Source: Planktomarina sp.
GTDB lineage: Bacteria; Pseudomonadota; Alphaproteobacteria; Rhodobacterales; Rhodobacteraceae
Direction: 5' to 3'
Length of the DNA: 12,236 nucleotides
Assembly: GCA_002698165.1 (NCBI GenBank)
Contig: NZVF01000020.1
Span: 15,598-27,833, forward strand
Under the pieces are notes generated by a model. It worked only from the letters and a program-made list of their open reading frames with translations, ran no database searches and had not been told where the DNA came from. The translations under genes and the position numbers were made by a program. How positions within the stretch are numbered: position 1 is the stretch's first letter; every line of letters begins with the position of its first letter. This document shows, in pieces, positions 1 to 7,421 of this stretch.

Positions 1-750
1 TACCATTGCGGCATCAAATTGTAACTCCCCATCAACATTAAGGTCTGGCCGAAGGTTACGAATTAAATTTGTGGCCTCAGCTACTTTTGTCACGTGCGGA
101 TGCTTTGCGCTTCCCAATGTCGAAAAAGAGAGCATAGCAATTTTTGGATCAATCCCAGTCAAACTCTTCATTGATCCAGCCGAAGAAATTGCAATATCAG
201 CAAGCTCCTGTGCATCTGGGTCAATTACCAAGCCACAATCAGCAAAAATATTAACCTGGCTGGGCAAATCTACACGGTCTTTAAATATTATAAAAAAGAA
301 CGAAGATAATATTTTTGTTCCCGTCGCCGTTCCAATCACTCTAAGGGCTGCGCGAACAATATCAGGTGTCGAATAAACAGCACCACCAATCGTACCATCT
401 GCATCACCCGCATCGACCATCGCTGCGGCAAAAAAATTAGGTTTCATCAGCTCGTCAATAGCTTTGTCAGCCGTCATCCCCTTAGATGCCCTTTTTTTCA
501 GGTAGTTCCTGACATAACCATCCATTCGTGAACTGTTGGACGGATCTTCAATTATGACGTCATCAATAACATCGAAGGGCCTCAAAGCTTTGCGCACTGC
601 CGCCCTAGGACCCACACAAATCATTTTCGCTAAATTAGAGTTTGACGCTAAAGCAGCTGCTTTTGCTACTCTTGGGTCTTGACCTTCACTTAATACGATT
701 GTCGGCCTAACACCCGATTTGACGGCAAGTAATTCATGAAATGCCGTCAC
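1..750 (-). CDS. pta: phosphate acetyltransferase, N-terminal 250 residues (runs off left edge)
   Basis: Catalyses acetyl phosphate + CoA to acetyl-CoA + phosphate in the cytoplasm; next to xsc it would convert the acetyl phosphate made by Xsc. I translated the minus strand by hand: a GTG start at 750 opens a frame that stays open to base 1 (250 codons). It shows the family motifs in order: PTIVLSEGQDPRV (16-28), FFAAAMVDAGDADGTIGG (106-123), SSFF (149-152), ADCG (170-173), AMLSFSTLGSAKH (205-217) and DGELQFDAAMV (240-250). Family members of this short type are about 320-335 residues, so roughly the last 80, including the C-terminal Ser-Arg active-site region, lie outside the window. The start is GTG with AAGGGG about 8 bases upstream, overlapping the end of xsc; no in-frame ATG lies near it. 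The gap to xsc is 11 bases, so the two are probably co-transcribed. Family call is firm; the exact start is less so. Confidence 0.93.
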   Translation of the reverse strand, partial: MTAFHELLAVKSGVRPTIVLSEGQDPRVAKAAALASNSNLAKMICVGPRAAVRKALRPFDVIDDVIIEDPSNSSRMDGYVRNYLKKRASKGMTADKAIDELMKPNFFAAAMVDAGDADGTIGGAVYSTPDIVRAALRVIGTATGTKILSSFFFIIFKDRVDLPSQVNIFADCGLVIDPDAQELADIAISSAGSMKSLTGIDPKIAMLSFSTLGSAKHPHVTKVAEATNLIRNLRPDLNVDGELQFDAAMV

Positions 751-761
751 TCTTAGACCCC

Positions 762-2531
762 TTATTCAGCAGCCATATCTGCGGCAGCTACGCCAGCAAC
801 TTGCACTGGTTTTTTCATCGCGTCACGTCGGAAAGGTTCACCGAGCTCTTGATTTAACATTACTTCAATTAGCGTTGTTTTATTATTTTCCATCTGATCC
901 TTGATAGCTTGGTTCAAAACAGCTGTGAGCTCATCCATAGACTTAACCTGAACACCATTCAGGCCACAAGCCTTTGCAATACCAGCATAGGATACTTTCG
1001 TATCTAGTTCAGTTCCCACAAAGTTGTCGTCAAACCATAATGTTGAATTACGCTTTTCCGCACCCCACTGATAATTGCGAAATACTATTTGCGTTATTGC
1101 TGGCCATTCATCTCGTCCAATAGCCGTAAGCTCATTGACAGAAATCCCGAATGCTCCATCTCCTGCAAAGCCTACAACAGGTACGTCAGGTTGACCAATT
1201 TTGGCTCCAACTATGGAAGGCAACCCATAGCCACATGGTCCAAACAAACCTGGTGCAAGATATTTCCTACCTTCATCAAATGACGGATATGCATTTCCAA
1301 TAGCACAATTGTTACCGATATCAGATGAAATAATTGCATCTCTTGGCAACGCTGATTGAATAGCCCGCCAGGCCATTCGAGGCGACATCCAATCAGGTTT
1401 ATCGGCCCGCGCACGCTGGTTCCAAGTCGTACCAGGATCATCATCCTCGTGGTCCATTGAAGTTAACTCTTGCGCCCAAGATGATTTTGTTTTGGCTATC
1501 GTGTTTTTCCGATCCGTCCGTCCTGCATCACCCGCGGTAGCTGATAGTTTCGCCAAAATTCCTTGCGTCACTTTTTTGGCATCACCAATAATTCCAACGG
1601 TGACTGGTTTAGTAAGACCAATGCGATCCGGATTGATATCAACTTGAATAATTTTGGCACTGGTAGGCCAATAGTCGATCCCATATCCCGGCAATGTTGA
1701 AAACGGGTTGAGACGCGTGCCCAATGCCAAAACGACATCAGCTTTCGATATCAACTCCATGCCTGCCTTTGAACCATTGTAACCCAACGGCCCTGCAAAA
1801 AGTGGATGTGAACCAGGAAAAGCATCATTATGTTGATAACCGACACAAACTGGAGCATCTAGGCGCTCTGCTAATGCTGCAACATCATCAAAAGCTTCGG
1901 ATAAAACTACACCGGCACCATTTAAAATTACTGGGAAATTTGCATTTGAAATTAGTTCAGCAGCTTCCTTAACAGCACTTTCGCCCCCCTGTGGTCGCTC
2001 AAACTCAACAATCTTAGGAAGTTCTATATCCACAACTTGTGTCCACATGTCTCGAGGGATGTTAATCTGAGCTGGGGCGGACGCGCGATGAGCTTGCATG
2101 ATCACTCGGTTTAATACTTCAGCAACTCTGCTTGGATCACGAACTTCTTCTTGATACGCAACCATATCTTCGAACAATTTCATTTGTTCAACCTCTTGGA
2201 AACCACCCTGACCAATCGTTTTATTTGCCGCTTGAGGTGTTACCAATAGCAAAGGCGTATGGTTCCAATAAGCAGTTTTCACAGCCGTTACGAAATTAGT
2301 TATTCCGGGACCATTTTGCGCAATCATCATCGACATTTCGCCAGTAGCTCGCGTGTACCCATCGGCCATCATGCCGGCTGAACCCTCATGGGCACAATCC
2401 CAAAACATAATCCCAGCTTTAGGAAAAATATCAGAAATTGGCATCATCGCGGAACCAATAATACCAAATGCATGTCGAATACCATGCAGTTGTAGGGTTT
2501 TTACAAATGCCTCTTCTGTAGTCATTTTCAT
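762..2531 (-). CDS. xsc: sulfoacetaldehyde acetyltransferase
   Basis: ThDP-dependent enzyme that cleaves sulfoacetaldehyde with phosphate to acetyl phosphate and sulfite; the C-S bond-breaking step of taurine degradation. The 589 residues match the usual family length of about 590-600. The N-terminal PYR domain has IIGSAMMPISDIFPK (24-38) and CAHEGSAGMMADGYTR with the ThDP-activating Glu49; QGGFQEVEQMKLFEDM (108-123) is typical of Xsc rather than acetolactate synthase. The middle domain spans about 190-330. The C-terminal PP domain has GDGAFGIS (457-464, Asp458 for the metal) followed by RNYQWGAEKR (485-494), the Asn end of the ThDP motif. Start: ATG at 2531 with AAGGAG (2540-2545) 8 bases upstream; a second Met at codon 3 is a less likely start. 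Divergent from the metY-like operon and upstream of pta. A putative TauR direct-repeat operator lies 90 bases upstream of the start, so taurine induction is inferred. Confidence 0.98.
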   Translation of the reverse strand: MKMTTEEAFVKTLQLHGIRHAFGIIGSAMMPISDIFPKAGIMFWDCAHEGSAGMMADGYTRATGEMSMMIAQNGPGITNFVTAVKTAYWNHTPLLLVTPQAANKTIGQGGFQEVEQMKLFEDMVAYQEEVRDPSRVAEVLNRVIMQAHRASAPAQINIPRDMWTQVVDIELPKIVEFERPQGGESAVKEAAELISNANFPVILNGAGVVLSEAFDDVAALAERLDAPVCVGYQHNDAFPGSHPLFAGPLGYNGSKAGMELISKADVVLALGTRLNPFSTLPGYGIDYWPTSAKIIQVDINPDRIGLTKPVTVGIIGDAKKVTQGILAKLSATAGDAGRTDRKNTIAKTKSSWAQELTSMDHEDDDPGTTWNQRARADKPDWMSPRMAWRAIQSALPRDAIISSDIGNNCAIGNAYPSFDEGRKYLAPGLFGPCGYGLPSIVGAKIGQPDVPVVGFAGDGAFGISVNELTAIGRDEWPAITQIVFRNYQWGAEKRNSTLWFDDNFVGTELDTKVSYAGIAKACGLNGVQVKSMDELTAVLNQAIKDQMENNKTTLIEVMLNQELGEPFRRDAMKKPVQVAGVAAADMAAE

Positions 2532-2605
2532 GGCGATGGCTCCTTAAAAGTAAAATAAAGCTGTTAGAATCTAATTATCCTTTAACTATCTCTATAATGG
2601 AACAT

Positions 2606-2653
2606 AGCCAATGGCAGATTTAGGACCAGTTATGACCCTATGTTAATGCCACT
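2606..2653 (-). promoter_or_regulatory. putative TauR operator (23-base direct repeat) and promoter of xsc-pta
   Basis: Reading the minus strand, AGTGGCATTA (2653-2644) and ACTGGTCCTA (2630-2621) form an imperfect direct repeat with a 23-base offset. A -35-like TTGGCT (2611-2606) follows the proximal copy after 9 bases; 17 bases further on is TAGTTA (2588-2583), a weak -10. The same arrangement occurs before tpa: same offset, same 9-base gap to the -35, and the proximal copy ends 90 bases (here) versus 91 bases (tpa) before the ATG. Position just upstream of the -35 fits an activator site. Assignment to TauR is inferred from the shared motif and the neighbouring MocR gene. The -10 is poor and not a firm call. 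Confidence 0.55.
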
Positions 2654-2715
2654 TTTAAATTAGATATAATTTTATCCAAAAAAACCTGTGAATGTAGTTT
2701 CTATTATTCACATGC

Positions 2716-2744
2716 TTGAGATAGAATACATACAAGACTACGAT
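2716..2744 (+). promoter_or_regulatory. possible sigma70-type promoter of the metY-like operon
   Basis: TTGAGA (2716-2721) and TACGAT (2739-2744) are separated by 17 bases and each matches four or more of six consensus positions. Transcription would begin near 2751, about 26 bases before the ATG at 2777, which has a GGAG ribosome site at 2766-2769. A perfect TATAAT lies at 2751-2756 and another at 2665-2670, but neither has a convincing -35 at the right distance. No TauR-like 10-mer pair pointing toward this operon was seen, so its control may be separate from xsc. Confidence 0.35.
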
Positions 2745-2776
2745 CCTTGATATAATTATAGTATTGGAGCCCGTCC

Positions 2777-4087
2777 ATGGCCAATTATAAGTTCGATACT
2801 CTTTCGCTGCATGCCGGTCAAAGCCCTGATGCACGCTTTGGGAGCCGTGCAGTACCAATACACCAAACCACTAGTTATGTATTTGAAAGTACAGAGCACG
2901 CAGCTGCATTATACAACATGGAGCTCGGTGGTAACGTCTATACACGCCTGACCAATCCAACCGTGGCAGTTCTTGAACAACGTTTAGCGGCCCTAGATAC
3001 TGGAGTCGCTGCAATTGCCACTGCGTCTGGAATGTCAGCTTTATTTGTTACCGTATTAGCCTTGTGCTCAGCCGGTGATCATATTGTTGCGTCATCTAAA
3101 ATGTATGGGGCAAATACAAACCTATTTGAACATACTTTAAAGCGTTACGGCATTGAAACAACTTTCGTAGCACCAAACGATCCGAGCGCTATTGCTGGGG
3201 CAATACGCCCAAATTCAAAGATGGTTTTTGGTGAGATTATCGGAAACCCGGGTATGGACATAATGGACGTATCTGCCGTTGCTGAAGTAACCAAAGCTGC
3301 CGGAATTCCCTTAATAATTGATGCTACTTTTAACACCCCTTGGATGATAAAACCAATTGAATTGGGTGCGAACGTGCTAATCCACTCACTTACTAAATGG
3401 ATGGGTGGTCACGGTGTCGCGTTGGGAGGAGCAGTGATTGATGGAGGAAATTTTGATTGGGGTCAAAACGATAAGTTTCCTACTTTAACAAAACCACATT
3501 TTGGATACCAAGGCGCAGTATTATGGGAAGAGTTTGGCCCAGCCGCTTTGTCAGTCAGGATAAGATCAGAAGGCATGATGAACGTTGGTCCCTGCATGTC
3601 ACCTCAAAATGCCTTCTATATTTTACAAGGTCTCGAAACTCTTGGGTTGCGAATGGAAAAACATATGTCCAATACCGCTGCCGTGTTAGACTTTCTTGTA
3701 AATCATGATCAAATCGCTTGGGTTAAACATCCAAGCTTGTCAGATCATCCCGACCATGAAGTCGCAATGCGTTTAATGCCAAAGGGACAAGGCTCAATAA
3801 TTGCCTGTGGAATCGTAGGCGGACGAGAGGCCGGTCGTGCGTTCATAGAAAATGTAAAGCTCGCAAGCCACTTAGCAAATGTTGGTGATGCAAAAACTCT
3901 TGTGATCCATCCTGGCTCAACGACACACTCCCACTTATCAGAAGACGCAATGCGTACGTCTGGGTTAACTGATGATTTGATTCGAATATCAGTTGGACTT
4001 GAGGATATTAAAGATATTAAAAATGACTTCAAACACGCTTTGCGCGCAGCCAGTAAAATTGTTGCCCCACAGGGGGGCACTGTATGA
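2777..4087 (+). CDS. metY: O-acetylhomoserine sulfhydrylase-like PLP enzyme (Cys/Met metabolism family)
   Basis: Fold-type I PLP enzyme of the Cys/Met metabolism (cystathionine gamma-synthase) superfamily, MetY subgroup; members normally make homocysteine or methionine from O-acetylhomoserine plus sulfide or methanethiol. At 436 residues it has MetY length (about 425-440), longer than methionine gamma-lyase or CGS (about 380-400). Visible motifs: LSLHAGQSPD (9-18), YTRLTNPT (55-62), the glycine loop SGMSAL (84-89), PLP-stacking Tyr110, Asp182 in IIDATFNTPW for the pyridine nitrogen, Schiff-base Lys207 in SLTKWMGGHG, GGNFDW (223-228), and near the C terminus SHLANVGDAKTLVIHPGSTTHS, a MetY hallmark. 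The start has GGAG 7 bases upstream. It overlaps the next gene by ATGA, giving translational coupling. The substrate is uncertain: sulfide or methanethiol is usual, and the family also contains lyases. Nothing in the sequence links it directly to taurine apart from location. Confidence 0.88.
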   Translation: MANYKFDTLSLHAGQSPDARFGSRAVPIHQTTSYVFESTEHAAALYNMELGGNVYTRLTNPTVAVLEQRLAALDTGVAAIATASGMSALFVTVLALCSAGDHIVASSKMYGANTNLFEHTLKRYGIETTFVAPNDPSAIAGAIRPNSKMVFGEIIGNPGMDIMDVSAVAEVTKAAGIPLIIDATFNTPWMIKPIELGANVLIHSLTKWMGGHGVALGGAVIDGGNFDWGQNDKFPTLTKPHFGYQGAVLWEEFGPAALSVRIRSEGMMNVGPCMSPQNAFYILQGLETLGLRMEKHMSNTAAVLDFLVNHDQIAWVKHPSLSDHPDHEVAMRLMPKGQGSIIACGIVGGREAGRAFIENVKLASHLANVGDAKTLVIHPGSTTHSHLSEDAMRTSGLTDDLIRISVGLEDIKDIKNDFKHALRAASKIVAPQGGTV

Positions 4088-4869
4088 AAATCAACGTTAG
4101 AAATGAAGAAGTCTTTGCCTCAACAGGTGGCAGAAATTTTGATCCATCAGGAAATGTAGTGCTATTTATTCATGGATCTGGTCAATCCCAACTGGGGTTT
4201 ATGCTTCAACATCGTTTTTTTGCAAATCGTGGATTCCAGTGTGTAACTCCAGATATGCCAGGACACGGCCTATCAAAAGGCCAACCGTTAGAAACAATTG
4301 AAGATATGGCACATTGGTACGCAGAATTTATGCAAACTGCGGGTATCAAGAACGCCTCTTTGGTCGGCCATTCTATGGGTGGCTTAATTGAATTGGAATT
4401 AGCAAGCCAATATCAAAATCTGGTATCAAAAGCTGCGTTCATAAGCACAGCACTCGCCATACCCATAAATGAAGCCCTACTGGATCTTGCAAAAAACGAT
4501 CAACGTGGCGCGATTGCTGCGATGATGGACTGGGGACACGGACCAGCAGGCCATATTCATGATCACTCCGTACCAGGCACTTCTCACATGAACTACGGAA
4601 GCCAACTGATGGCTAACAACGCAGCGGGTGCACTTTATGCGGATCTTGTAGCATGCAACTTGTATAAAAGTGGGCCTATTGCCGCTGAGTCAATAAAATG
4701 TCCAACGCTCACAATCGTATGCGGTCAAGATCGCATGACGCCCCGTAAAACTGGATTAAAACTAAACGAGGCGATAGGCGGCGAACTTGTAGAGATTACC
4801 CAGTCAGGCCATATGTCTATCACTGAGCAACCATTTGAGGTTAACAAAGCTCTCAAGGCATTTTTATAA
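4084..4869 (+). CDS. alpha/beta-fold hydrolase
   Basis: A 261-residue alpha/beta hydrolase, probably cytoplasmic (no signal peptide). The catalytic triad can be placed: nucleophile Ser97 in the elbow GHSMGG (95-100), acid Asp216 in VCGQDRMTP, and His243 in QSGHMS. The oxyanion-hole segment FIHGSGQS (28-35) and DMPGHGLS (57-64) are typical of the esterase/lyase branch. A cap region of about 120-190 is rich in Gly, His and Asn and should set substrate choice. The start ATG overlaps the metY stop (ATGA), and the next gene begins 15 bases after its stop, so all three form one operon. In that context it could be a thioesterase or esterase acting on a product of the acyl-CoA enzyme downstream; this is inference. 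Homoserine O-acetyltransferase (MetX) shares the fold but is about 100 residues longer with a GGSMGG elbow, so that identity is unlikely. Family firm, substrate unknown. Confidence 0.86.
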   Translation: MKINVRNEEVFASTGGRNFDPSGNVVLFIHGSGQSQLGFMLQHRFFANRGFQCVTPDMPGHGLSKGQPLETIEDMAHWYAEFMQTAGIKNASLVGHSMGGLIELELASQYQNLVSKAAFISTALAIPINEALLDLAKNDQRGAIAAMMDWGHGPAGHIHDHSVPGTSHMNYGSQLMANNAAGALYADLVACNLYKSGPIAAESIKCPTLTIVCGQDRMTPRKTGLKLNEAIGGELVEITQSGHMSITEQPFEVNKALKAFL

Positions 4870-4884
4870 AAACGAAAGTAAGAA

Positions 4885-7185
4885 ATGACATTTAACCGCA
4901 TAGCAGTTATCGGCGCAGGAACCATGGGTTCGGGCATTGCAGGACAAATCGCCAATGCGGGCCATAAAGTGTTATTATTGGATCTCACCAGCGAAGCTAC
5001 CGATTATGCATTACAACGCCTACAAAAATCTGAACCAGCTCCATTACATCAACGAAGCAATATCGATTTAATTGAAACAGGCACTATTGACGATGAATTT
5101 GACAAATTAGCGCAATGTGACTGGATCGTTGAAGCAGTTGTTGAAAGATTAGATATCAAAAGAGATCTCTACAAACGTTTAGATTCCATAATTAACGCTG
5201 ATTGCATTGTAACTTCGAATACATCGACAATTCCCATTAGTTTATTGGTGGCAGAAATGCCTTCCAACTTTCAGGCACGGTTTGCAATTACACATTACTT
5301 TAATCCGGTACGCTACATGAGACTTTTAGAACTTGTGCGCGGTGAAAAAACACGACCCGATGTAATAGAGAAGCTTTCTAATTTTAACGATGAAGTTTTG
5401 GGAAAAGGGGTTGTACCCTGCAATGACACCCCAGGGTTTTTGGGTAATAGGGTTGGTGTATTTGCTCTTCAGGTTGGCATGGATGAAGCATTCAAGCAGG
5501 GCTTGAGTATTGAGGACGCAGACGCTCTAATGGGTCGGCCAATGGGTATCCCCAAAACTGGTGTCTTTGGTCTCTACGACATGATTGGCGTCGATTTAAT
5601 GTCAGACGTAGTGGACACCCTCGGAGACATACTTCCAGAGCAGGATGTGTTTCACGCGGTAGGTCGCTCTAACAACCCTGCAAATAGCCTAATAAATACA
5701 ATGATAGAACAGGGTTTCACTGGATTAAAGTCAGGCAAAGGGGGGTTCTACCGAGAGACTAATGCGATTGACCTAAGATCAGGAGACATGCGACCGCGCG
5801 ACTTAACCCTTCCAGCGATGGCTCAGGCCGCAGCTTTGGCGCAGCAAGAAGGTCACGAAACTCTCCATTTAATGATAGAAGGCAAAGGTCCACATGCACA
5901 TTTTTGCCGAAATTTTTTAGGACGGGTTTTGTCTTATGCTGCAGCTTTAATACCAAAAGTAACAGTGACACCCCAAGACATAGATGACGCTATGAAAATG
6001 GGTTTTAATTGGATTCGTGGACCCTTTGAAATGATTGATGCTCTCGGGGCGGATATTGTAATTGAACTTGCGCGTGAGGCTGAGTGTGAAATCCCAATGG
6101 CATTGACCAAATCAGTAGAATTGGGCTCTTTTTACGTTGTAGAGAGTGGCATTTTAAAAGTTCGTAACTTCAGTGAAAAAACTGAATTAAAACCAGTTAA
6201 ACTCCCCTTTGGTACACAACGCTTCAGTTTAACTCGCCAGACCTTATCACCAATCGCTACCAATCGCGCAGCCAGTCTCTGGGTTTTGCCTGGGAATTTA
6301 CGACTTGTTGAATTCCATTCCAAAGCCAATGCCCTTACCGCAGAAAGCATGCAAATCGTAAAGCAAGCAGCGAAAGACCACGGTACAGGCATCCTGATTC
6401 ACAACGATGCACAACACTTCAGCGCAGGCGTCGACCTAAATCGCTTTGCTGATTTCATAGAACGCAAAGCATGGGCAGAAATGGATTCGTTTTTAAACGA
6501 TTTCCAACAGGCCGTTGCGGCATTGAAATATGCACCTGTCCCAGTCGTTGGCGCCCCATCAGGTCTGTCTTTAGGTGGTGGCTTTGAAGTTCTTTTGCAT
6601 TGTGACTGTTTACTTACTCATGCAAATTCTGTTTTGGGACTAGTCGAGTCCGGTGTTGGGGTTGTTCCAGGCGGTGGAGGAGTAAAAACTACGTATCAAA
6701 GATGGTATGAGGCGTCACAGGATCCAAAGATTGCAGCTTGGGAGACGTGGATGCAGGTAGGCTACGGCAAAACTGGGGAAAGCCCGGAGCAAGCTACAAA
6801 ACTCCGCTATTTTCAACCAGACAAAGATAAAACCGTGATGAACAGAGACAAACTAATCACGCAGGCAACAGAAATGCTCACAAAAATGGCTCCAAACTAC
6901 ACTCCGCCCAAACCACCAAAAATGACTTTACCAGGAAAAGCCCTTTTATCAAAAATGGATAGCTTTATGAGCGACGGTGTCAATAAAGGTTGGTTCAAAC
7001 CACATAACAAAACTACTGCAATGGAGATAGCAAAAATCGTGATCAATACCAGATCAGATGAGACGCTCGATGTCAGTGAACAGGACATGTTTGACCGCGA
7101 GCGTGCTGCATTTTTGAACTTGGCTAAAACACCAGAAACAAAACGATGGATAAAAGCCATGCTATCTGGCGCTGAAATAGAGTAA
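4885..7185 (+). CDS. 3-hydroxyacyl-CoA dehydrogenase/enoyl-CoA hydratase fusion, FadN-type domain order
   Basis: A 766-residue bifunctional beta-oxidation enzyme. N-terminal dehydrogenase: NAD-binding IAVIGAGTMGSGIAG (6-20), SNTSTI (111-116), catalytic His137 in THYFNPV, Glu149 and Asn188 in GFLGNRV. A dehydrogenase C-terminal domain covers about 183-300 and a second, degenerate copy about 335-425 (HFCRNFLGRVL). C-terminal crotonase domain (about 465-760): oxyanion-hole segments near FSAGVDL (512-518) and GLSLGGGFEVL (560-570); both Glu residues used by enoyl-CoA hydratases are present, Glu568 and Glu588 (GLVESGVGVVPGGGG). The hydratase half is therefore likely active. Domain order is the reverse of E. 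coli FadB and resembles Bacillus FadN. Start: ATG at 4885, 15 bases after the hydrolase gene, with only a weak ribosome site. No thiolase or acyl-CoA dehydrogenase is nearby, so the acyl-CoA processed is unknown. Confidence 0.92.
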   Translation: MTFNRIAVIGAGTMGSGIAGQIANAGHKVLLLDLTSEATDYALQRLQKSEPAPLHQRSNIDLIETGTIDDEFDKLAQCDWIVEAVVERLDIKRDLYKRLDSIINADCIVTSNTSTIPISLLVAEMPSNFQARFAITHYFNPVRYMRLLELVRGEKTRPDVIEKLSNFNDEVLGKGVVPCNDTPGFLGNRVGVFALQVGMDEAFKQGLSIEDADALMGRPMGIPKTGVFGLYDMIGVDLMSDVVDTLGDILPEQDVFHAVGRSNNPANSLINTMIEQGFTGLKSGKGGFYRETNAIDLRSGDMRPRDLTLPAMAQAAALAQQEGHETLHLMIEGKGPHAHFCRNFLGRVLSYAAALIPKVTVTPQDIDDAMKMGFNWIRGPFEMIDALGADIVIELAREAECEIPMALTKSVELGSFYVVESGILKVRNFSEKTELKPVKLPFGTQRFSLTRQTLSPIATNRAASLWVLPGNLRLVEFHSKANALTAESMQIVKQAAKDHGTGILIHNDAQHFSAGVDLNRFADFIERKAWAEMDSFLNDFQQAVAALKYAPVPVVGAPSGLSLGGGFEVLLHCDCLLTHANSVLGLVESGVGVVPGGGGVKTTYQRWYEASQDPKIAAWETWMQVGYGKTGESPEQATKLRYFQPDKDKTVMNRDKLITQATEMLTKMAPNYTPPKPPKMTLPGKALLSKMDSFMSDGVNKGWFKPHNKTTAMEIAKIVINTRSDETLDVSEQDMFDRERAAFLNLAKTPETKRWIKAMLSGAEIE

Positions 7186-7232
7186 CAATTTTACACATTG
7201 GAAATAATTTTGCTGGGTAGTTATTAAGCGTT

Positions 7233-7268
7233 CCAAAAACAAACTTTTTGGTTACCACCACTTGGTAA
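7233..7268 (+). repeat. two adjacent short inverted repeats after the FadN-like gene
   Basis: CCAAAAA (7233-7239) pairs with TTTTTGG (7245-7251) across a 5-base loop, and directly afterwards TTACCA (7252-7257) pairs with TGGTAA (7263-7268) across another 5-base loop. Both stems are short and AT-rich, and no long T-run follows. They could attenuate read-through from the upstream operon into the tpa promoter region, but could equally be chance in AT-rich spacer DNA. Confidence 0.25.
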
Positions 7269-7298
7269 AAATTAAAGAATGTAAAATAACGTTTTAAA

Positions 7299-7369
7299 AT
7301 TGGCCTTATATAGATGTCTTAACTGGCCCTATTTTCAAAATTGAAATTCTGCGTTTCTATAGTTATCAA
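7299..7369 (+). promoter_or_regulatory. putative TauR operator (23-base direct repeat) and promoter of tpa
   Basis: ATTGGCCTTA (7299-7308) and ACTGGCCCTA (7322-7331) form a direct repeat with a 23-base offset, about two helical turns. Nine bases after the proximal copy comes a -35-like TTGAAA (7341-7346) and, 17 bases later, TATCAA (7364-7369) as a -10 candidate. The proximal copy ends 91 bases before the tpa ATG. The xsc upstream region repeats this geometry. TauR of Rhodobacter capsulatus is a known MocR activator of tpa that uses direct repeats containing CTGG; the match here is to my memory of that site and has not been computed. Confidence 0.62.
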
Positions 7370-7396
7370 ATTCCGAATCTAAAAATCTTGATAACT
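7361..7396 (+). repeat. 9-base perfect inverted repeat in the tpa leader
   Basis: AGTTATCAA (7361-7369) and TTGATAACT (7388-7396) are exact reverse complements separated by 18 bases. The left arm overlaps the proposed -10 of tpa and the right arm ends 11 bases before the AAGGAG ribosome site (7408-7413). It could bind a second, dimeric regulator, or form a weak hairpin if transcription starts upstream. No equivalent was seen before xsc. Confidence 0.4.
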
Positions 7397-7421
7397 GCAT
7401 CCACATGAAGGAGTTAGTTCC

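Noticed and set aside
71..376. Plus-strand open frame of 101 codons at the left edge
   Set aside because: It is antisense to pta, whose minus-strand translation carries clear family motifs across the whole stretch.
2630..2637. TTATGACC beside the xsc site, reverse complement of GGTCATAA at 8934-8941 beside the tauR site, as a third conserved half-site
   Set aside because: It lies on different sides of the core 10-mer in the two places and has no counterpart at tpa, so chance cannot be excluded.
3745..4080. 111-codon minus-strand open frame inside the metY-like gene
   Set aside because: Antisense shadow of a conserved PLP enzyme; composition is not protein-like.
4084..4869. Alpha/beta hydrolase as homoserine O-acetyltransferase (MetX) partnering MetY
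   Set aside because: Too short by about 100 residues, and the elbow is GHSMGG rather than the GGSMGG typical of MetX.
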